The notes under the pieces were generated by a model. The model was not told the DNA's origin, did not search any database, and saw only the letters and a program-made list of their open reading frames with translations. A program made the position numbers and the translations under genes. From Calothrix brevissima NIES-22 (GTDB lineage Bacteria; Cyanobacteriota; Cyanobacteriia; Cyanobacteriales; Nostocaceae), in contig NZ_AP018207.1 in assembly GCF_002367995.1 (NCBI RefSeq), forward strand, positions 1 through 64,000: a stretch of DNA of 64,000 nucleotides. The letters run 5' to 3'. Shown piece by piece: positions 59,684-64,000 of this stretch; within the stretch, counting starts at the first letter, position 1; the number at the start of each line of letters is the position of its first letter.

Positions 59684-61066
59684 CTATATTGCTCGTGAGA
59701 AATGTTTTTCCTTCTTTCTCATGTGATTATCAAAAATCACCGCAATATTTCTCACTAACAATCGACCAACATCTGTAATTAAGATGTAGTTTTTAGATAT
59801 ACTAACCAGCCCATCAGCTTCTAGTGGCTTTAACATCTCTAATTCGTGGCTGAAGTATTCATCAAAACAGATTTGATATTTATCAGTAATGTCTTGTTTA
59901 TGTAACTGAAAGTGAGACATAATACTCATAATGACATCGCGTCTAATAATGTCATCTTGATTGAGTTTAATACCCTTGCTCAAAGGTAAAGTATCTGTAG
60001 AAATTGCCTGATAATATTCCTTCAGTTGCTTGTGATTTTGGAAATAAGCATCTTCTAACATGCTGATAGAGGTAGCACCAAACCCAAAAAGTTCCGTTTC
60101 CGCGTGGGTGGTGTAGCCTTGGAAGTTTCGCTTCAGAGTGCCATTGCGTTGCGCGATCGCTAATTCGTCGTTAGATTTAGCAAAATGATCCATCCCAATA
60201 AACATATACTCATTATTGGTTAATTCTTCAATGGTCATTTTGAGAATTTCTAACTTTTCCTGGGGTAGAGGTAAGGCTGATTCGGGAATATTTTTTTGTA
60301 CTGGTTTAATCCAGGGAATATAAGCAAAATTAAAAACTACAATTCGGTCAGGATCTAATGCAATTGTCTTTTTGATTGTTTCCCGAAAACTTTGCCTGGT
60401 TTGATAAGGTAAACCATAAATTAGGTCTACATTTACGCTCTCAAATTGAGCTTCTCTAATCCAACTCATGACATCAAATAGCATTTCCTCCGGCTGGATG
60501 CGATTGATTGCTACTTGCACTTCATGATTAAAATCTTGAATGCCAAAACTAATGCGATTAAACCCAATTTTTCTCAGAAATAAAATGTAGTCTCTATCTA
60601 CATAGCGGGGATTAATCTCAATAGAAATTTCCGCCGATGGGTCAATAGTAAAGTGTTGGGTGATGTGTTTCCAGATAAATTCTACTTGCTCAGGTTCTAA
60701 GTAGTTAGGCGTACCACCACCCCAATGAATTTGCAGGACTTTGCGCTCAGAATCGATTAAAGCTGCTGTCTGCTGAATATCTTTAACCAAATTCTCTAGG
60801 TAAGGTTTGGCAATATTCTTGTTGTTAGAAATTACCGTATTACAGCCGCAAAAGTAGCAAGCACTCTGACAAAAGGGGATATGGAAATATAAAGATAAGG
60901 GCGTTTTTCTTTGATTTGAAGCTGCGATCGCATTTTGTAAATCATCTAGGGTGAATGCTTCGCTTAATTCAGTAGCAGGTGGGTAACTGGTGTATCTGGG
61001 TGCAGGTGCATCATACTTTTGGATCATCTCCAGATCGAATTTGACACCAGGTAAGAGAAAAACCAT
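59684..61066 (-). CDS. hemN: Oxygen-independent coproporphyrinogen III oxidase
   Basis: From ATG 61066 (GGAGG precedes it) the radical SAM enzyme has 460 residues. It decarboxylates coproporphyrinogen III to protoporphyrinogen IX without O2. The cluster motif is FHIPFCQSACYFCGCNTV, with the extra Cys typical of HemN. HWGGGTPNYL, IEINPRYVDRDYI, RISFGIQDFNHEVQVAINRI, VNVDLIYGLPYQT and the GFGATSISML segment are all present. The HemN C-terminal domain is complete. It lies divergent from acsF, 624 bp apart. In other cyanobacteria hemN is induced with a second cyclase under low oxygen. Confidence 0.95.
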   Translation of the reverse strand: MVFLLPGVKFDLEMIQKYDAPAPRYTSYPPATELSEAFTLDDLQNAIAASNQRKTPLSLYFHIPFCQSACYFCGCNTVISNNKNIAKPYLENLVKDIQQTAALIDSERKVLQIHWGGGTPNYLEPEQVEFIWKHITQHFTIDPSAEISIEINPRYVDRDYILFLRKIGFNRISFGIQDFNHEVQVAINRIQPEEMLFDVMSWIREAQFESVNVDLIYGLPYQTRQSFRETIKKTIALDPDRIVVFNFAYIPWIKPVQKNIPESALPLPQEKLEILKMTIEELTNNEYMFIGMDHFAKSNDELAIAQRNGTLKRNFQGYTTHAETELFGFGATSISMLEDAYFQNHKQLKEYYQAISTDTLPLSKGIKLNQDDIIRRDVIMSIMSHFQLHKQDITDKYQICFDEYFSHELEMLKPLEADGLVSISKNYILITDVGRLLVRNIAVIFDNHMRKKEKHFSRAI

Positions 61067-61690
61067 CAAAACCTCCGAAGTAATGCGACAATGCGACCTA
61101 GCGGTTTTTGCTTGTATGGGGTAGTAGAGACGCGATTCATCACTCTTGTAGAGACGCGATGAATCGCGTCTCTACTGTTGTTTTGTCCGCATCTTTACCC
61201 ATGTGTGAATCGAATAACTTATTGAACTCAGGACTTACGCAGGTGTTGAGGATTTGTACTTCCTTCATGTTCAATCGCCAGCACTCTCGGCAAATGAGCT
61301 ACAGACTCAGGAGTTCTGCTAGTTCACAGTCAATGCCAGAGCTTGAGAATTGTTATTCTGGGGTAAGGCAGGATTCGCATCACTCTATCCAGCACATATC
61401 ATGCCGATGCGTAGAACCAATGGTTCTTGCCCTAAGGCATCGCTGCCATTTTTCTTTCTCCCAAAATTATTTAACTATTTCTCTTTGTATAACTATTAAG
61501 CTATTAATATTTCTTTATCTTTGTCTGTGTGTGAAGGCACATATTAATGGGGCATTGGGCATGGGGCATTGGGCAACAGTCAACCGTCAACCGTCAACCG
61601 TCAACCCCTCAATTTGCAGAACTTAACTATTCAGAACAATATTTTATGCTTATATAACTATTGGAAGATGCACTCGTAAAAGGATTTTCG
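61067..61690. other. Divergent intergenic region between hemN and acsF
   Basis: Contains an inverted TAGAGACGCGAT repeat (61126-61172), a solo IS-like end GGACTTACGCA (61231-61241), and GGGCATG and AACCGTC heptamers (about 61551-61605). The middle, about 61240-61470, has no gene I can support. Promoters of both genes must lie here. Confidence 0.6.
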
Positions 61691-62767
61691 ATGGTGAAGT
61701 CTCTTGAAACTCCGGAGCCTCAGATGCTGAAGCCAGGTATTAAAGCGCCTGTGCAGGAAACATTATTAACACCCCGGTTTTATACTACTGACTTCGCCGC
61801 GATGGAGAAGTTAGATATTTCCGCCAATGAGACTGAGTTATTAGCAATTGTTGAGGAATTGAGGGCTGATTATAACCGCCATCATTTTGTGCGTGATGAT
61901 GAATTTAAACAATGTTGGGATCATATTCAAGGAGAAACAAGACGTTCTTTTATTGACTTTTTAGAACGTTCTTGTACTTCCGAATTTTCTGGGTTTTTAT
62001 TGTTTAAAGAACTGTCGCGCCGCCTGAAAGAAAAGAACCCAATTTTGGCAGAAGCTTTCCAATTAATGGCAAGAGATGAAGCCCGCCATGCAGGTTTTCT
62101 CAATAAATCAATGGCTGATTTTAATCTTTCCTTAGATTTAAGCTATCTGACCAAAAATCGTACTTATACATTTTTTCCGCCAGAGTGGATTATTTACACA
62201 GTCTACCTATCGGAGAAAATTGGGTACTGGCGCTACATTTTAATGTATCGACATTTGCAGAAAAATCCTCAATATCAATTCTATCCCCTATTCCGAAAAT
62301 TTGAGAGTTGGTGTCAGGATGAGAATAGACATGGAGATTTCTTTAAAGCGTTACTCAGGTCACAACCAAAATTATGGCAGAACTGGAAAGCGCGGTTATG
62401 GGTGCGGTTTTTTCTGTTGACGGTGTTTGTTACCCATACAATTACAGTTTTTGAACGCGCCAGCTTTTACCAATCCATCGGTATACATCCGCGCAAGTAT
62501 AATCAGCAAGTGATTCGGGAGACGAATAATACCGCTTCCCGTGCATTTCCGTTGATTTTAGATACTAATCACCCGGAATTTTTCTGGCGATTAGAACAGT
62601 GTTTTGAAAATAATCAGAAATTGGCAGAGATTAATAAGAGCGATCGCTCTAACTTTGTCAAGTTCTGGTTGAAAGTACCAGCGATTACCGCAATTATCTG
62701 GCATATGTTGCGGATTTATCTGGTGAAACCGATTAACGCGGAGTTGACACGGGAAACAGTTCTGTGA
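61691..62767 (+). CDS. acsF: Magnesium-protoporphyrin IX monomethyl ester (oxidative) cyclase
   Basis: AcsF makes the fifth ring of chlorophyll using O2 and a di-iron centre. I chose ATG 61691 (MVKSLETPEPQMLKPGIKAP; 358 residues), as the family is about 358. TTG 61661 would add ten residues. The two ligand motifs are AEAFQLMARDEARHAGFLNK and FESWCQDENRHGDFFKALLR, with further Glu in FIDFLERSCTSEFSGFLLFK. Both ExxH motifs are intact. Cyanobacteria often have two paralogues, one for low oxygen next to ho2 and hemN. The nearness of hemN suggests this may be the low-oxygen form, but no ho2 is present. Confidence 0.95.
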   Translation: MVKSLETPEPQMLKPGIKAPVQETLLTPRFYTTDFAAMEKLDISANETELLAIVEELRADYNRHHFVRDDEFKQCWDHIQGETRRSFIDFLERSCTSEFSGFLLFKELSRRLKEKNPILAEAFQLMARDEARHAGFLNKSMADFNLSLDLSYLTKNRTYTFFPPEWIIYTVYLSEKIGYWRYILMYRHLQKNPQYQFYPLFRKFESWCQDENRHGDFFKALLRSQPKLWQNWKARLWVRFFLLTVFVTHTITVFERASFYQSIGIHPRKYNQQVIRETNNTASRAFPLILDTNHPEFFWRLEQCFENNQKLAEINKSDRSNFVKFWLKVPAITAIIWHMLRIYLVKPINAELTRETVL

Positions 62768-63049
62768 ACAAAGCAGGAAGCAGAAGAACTTTGACAATGT
62801 TATTAGCGCCGTGCACCTACCGTATAATCTTTCGCAATTACTAATTACTAGGGCGTGTTTTCAAAGTCGCCGTCACCCTACAAAGGTGCTTTTACCTCTA
62901 CCAAGTCCGCCTGCGCGGACTACGAGAAGTGAGGCTTTTTAGTCCACGCAGGTAAGCTCTTTTTGTATAGCCTCAGGCTAAAGCCTGAAGGCGTTTGGGG
63001 TTTGCAAACACGCCTTAGTACTCCACCACATTAATTTTGCGGGGCTGCT
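62768..63049. repeat. acsF 3' flank with palindromic REP
   Basis: Positions about 62865-63000 form a REP with GCCGTCACCCT, GTCCGCCTGCGCGGAC, AGTCCACGCAGG and a hairpin CTCAGGCTAAAGCCTGA. It is related to 18655-18775. No gene. Confidence 0.75.
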
Positions 63050-63082
63050 AGATCCCCGACTTCTCCAAGAAGTCGGGGATCT
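63050..63082. terminator. 33-bp palindrome between convergent genes (copy 4)
   Basis: The arms AGATCCCCGACTTCT and AGAAGTCGGGGATCT surround CCA. It lies between acsF (+) and the small membrane protein gene (-). Confidence 0.62.
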
Positions 63083-63155
63083 GATCACCTTCACAGATGC
63101 ACAGCCCCAAACCCTTGTTATGTTTGGTTTCTTAATTTTGAATTTTGAATTGGTA

Positions 63156-63383
63156 TTACCTTTTCACCTTTGGCTTGCTGTCCTCCTTTTTCGGCTTTTT
63201 CTCCTCTAAGCTTTTGACTTTAACTAATACTGGAATATATTGTTGAATCAACCATGTTAAAGTCTCAAGAGTTGAGTTACCTTGGTCAATGCGGGTTTTA
63301 GCTTGTAAGCCAATTAGGAATAGTTGCATTGCCAGTAACAAAGCAATAGTTTTACCGAGAATATCTTGGTGTTGGCGTTTCAT
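63156..63383 (-). CDS. Small hypothetical membrane protein
   Basis: I chose ATG 63383 (AGGGG eight bases upstream), giving 75 residues: MKRQHQDILGKTIALLLAMQ, a hydrophobic stretch to about LIGLQAK, then LETLTWLIQQYIPVLVKVKS and a basic tail KKPKKEDSKPKVKR. It has one membrane helix and a cytoplasmic or periplasmic Lys-rich end. I do not recognise a family. It is divergent from the STAND-type gene at 63533, with repeated TTGGGGTA motifs between, so the two may be co-regulated. Confidence 0.6.
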   Translation of the reverse strand: MKRQHQDILGKTIALLLAMQLFLIGLQAKTRIDQGNSTLETLTWLIQQYIPVLVKVKSLEEKKPKKEDSKPKVKR

Positions 63384-63422
63384 GTGTTTGCCCCTCAAAG
63401 AGTTGGTAGCTAAAGCATCTCT

Positions 63423-63506
63423 TTGGGGTAGTCTCCCTAAGCAAATACCCCAATCTTGGGGAAAATACCTTAAAATCAGGATTCAATCAGCTTGGGGTAG
63501 CCCCAA
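63423..63506. promoter_or_regulatory. TTGGGGTA repeats upstream of the STAND-type gene
   Basis: TTGGGGTA occurs at 63423-63430 and 63492-63499 and inverted (TACCCCAA) at 63446-63453. The last copy forms a perfect-arm palindrome TTGGGGTAGCCCCAA. They lie between two divergent genes, 27 to 110 bp before ATG 63533. It is a possible operator set (inference). Confidence 0.45.
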
Positions 63507-63532
63507 ACTTTCTGGTCGATTTTGGAAATGCA

Positions 63533-64000
63533 ATGCCAAAAACTACTTACGGAGATGTAATCAAAAGGCGAGTTAAGCGTCTATTGGCGGCGTTGCTTGG
63601 TTTTGCGGCTGGGGAATTTGCGGAAGATAATTTGAATATTGAGTACGACTGGAAACAAGCAGATAGCCCTAACCCCAAGCTGACGATGAAAACAACTCTG
63701 GTAACTTTGGAGTTGTTGACGCAAAAAGACGAATATCCAGGTAAGTTAACTAAAACGCAAATCCGCGCCGCACTGCATTTACTCAAGGATTTTGTCAAAA
63801 TTCTGGAAGATAATCGGCTTCAAACTCAGGGTTCTGATGAGTGGCACTTTACATTAAAGCTATGGTCAAGGGATAAAGAAAAGAACCTGGAAAAGTTTGA
63901 TGAGGTATGGCAAAGCAACAAACCAAAGAAACCTCAACAGCTAGAAGCGAATTACCCTGAAGATGAGGATGTTGCTGTTGTACCCCAAACTCAACTGGCA
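63533..64000 (+). CDS. N-terminal part of a STAND-type (NB-ARC/WD40 or TPR) protein, runs off the window
   Basis: The frame is open from ATG 63533 to the window end (156 residues seen). It begins MPKTTYGDVIKRRVKRLLAA and has KLTKTQIRAALHLLKDFVKI, LEDNRLQTQGSDEWHFTLKL and WSRDKEKNLEKFDEVWQSNK. This block is what I know as the conserved N-terminal domain of large cyanobacterial NB-ARC or NACHT-like proteins, where it is followed by an NTPase and repeats. Such proteins are regulated by oligomerisation and are linked to defence or signalling. The rest lies outside, so the architecture is inferred. Confidence 0.75.
   Translation, partial: MPKTTYGDVIKRRVKRLLAALLGFAAGEFAEDNLNIEYDWKQADSPNPKLTMKTTLVTLELLTQKDEYPGKLTKTQIRAALHLLKDFVKILEDNRLQTQGSDEWHFTLKLWSRDKEKNLEKFDEVWQSNKPKKPQQLEANYPEDEDVAVVPQTQLA

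Noticed and set aside
61108-61626. Open frame of 172 codons in the hemN-acsF gap
   Set aside because: It crosses inverted repeats, an IS-like end and heptamer arrays and has no protein-like pattern.

Overview
The window is chromosomal DNA of a filamentous, probably heterocyst-forming (Nostocales-type) cyanobacterium. The evidence is dense HIP1 octamers (GCGATCGC), many heptameric short tandem repeats between genes, and marker genes: acsF (aerobic chlorophyll cyclase), psb34, a COP23-family gene, an xisH/xisI pair, sucrose synthase, SLH proteins, a DUF3536 GH57 protein, and CHAT/TPR and STAND/WD40 proteins. Coding density is moderate and intergenic spaces are full of small repeats.

Layout. 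1-5 kb is a decayed accessory zone. It holds a GMC-oxidoreductase fragment abutting a frameshifted STAND/WD40 remnant, an xisH gene split by a 219-bp inverted-repeat element with an intact xisI, a Uma2 gene, an unknown gene flanked by copies of one short sequence, two transposase fragments and an orphan IS200/IS605-type right end. 5-9.5 kb holds a DUF4359 gene, tRNA-His and a translationally overlapping pair: solute-binding protein, then hybrid histidine kinase. 10-19 kb is metabolic: sucrose synthase, two peptidoglycan-binding proteins, a Ca2+/H+ antiporter, a DUF3536 GH57 protein and the short PSII gene psb34. 19.8-34.5 kb has a LysR gene divergent from ilvD, a PD-(D/E)XK-TPR fusion, an unusual signal-peptidase-like TPR protein lacking the usual catalytic lysine, a second Uma2, smc followed by a PRC-barrel gene, and a DUF433/DUF5615 toxin-antitoxin pair. 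34.9-45.3 kb encodes an SLH/GHL10 protein and a group of exported proteins: COP23, two trypsin-like proteases and a 1591-residue TPR-CHAT protein.

46-51.4 kb is a minus-strand series trxA, ene-reductase, nitroreductase, SDR, GST facing an ArsR gene. A perfect 10-1-10 palindrome lies in the divergent promoter, so the whole looks like a redox/xenobiotic stress regulon. 51.7-59.6 kb has a repeat protein truncated at its C-terminus, a second LysR gene, aspartoacylase, DUF3891, manganese catalase, a GlsB-type membrane protein, an APC permease and a lipoprotein-type SAM methyltransferase. 59.7-62.8 kb holds hemN and acsF divergently (tetrapyrrole synthesis). The window ends in the N-terminal part of a STAND-type protein that continues beyond position 64000.

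The most notable non-coding structure is a modular repeat system. Four elements of two related MITE families have conserved ends, exact 3-bp target duplications and differing palindromic cores. A separate 33-bp palindrome occurs four times, each time exactly between two convergent genes.
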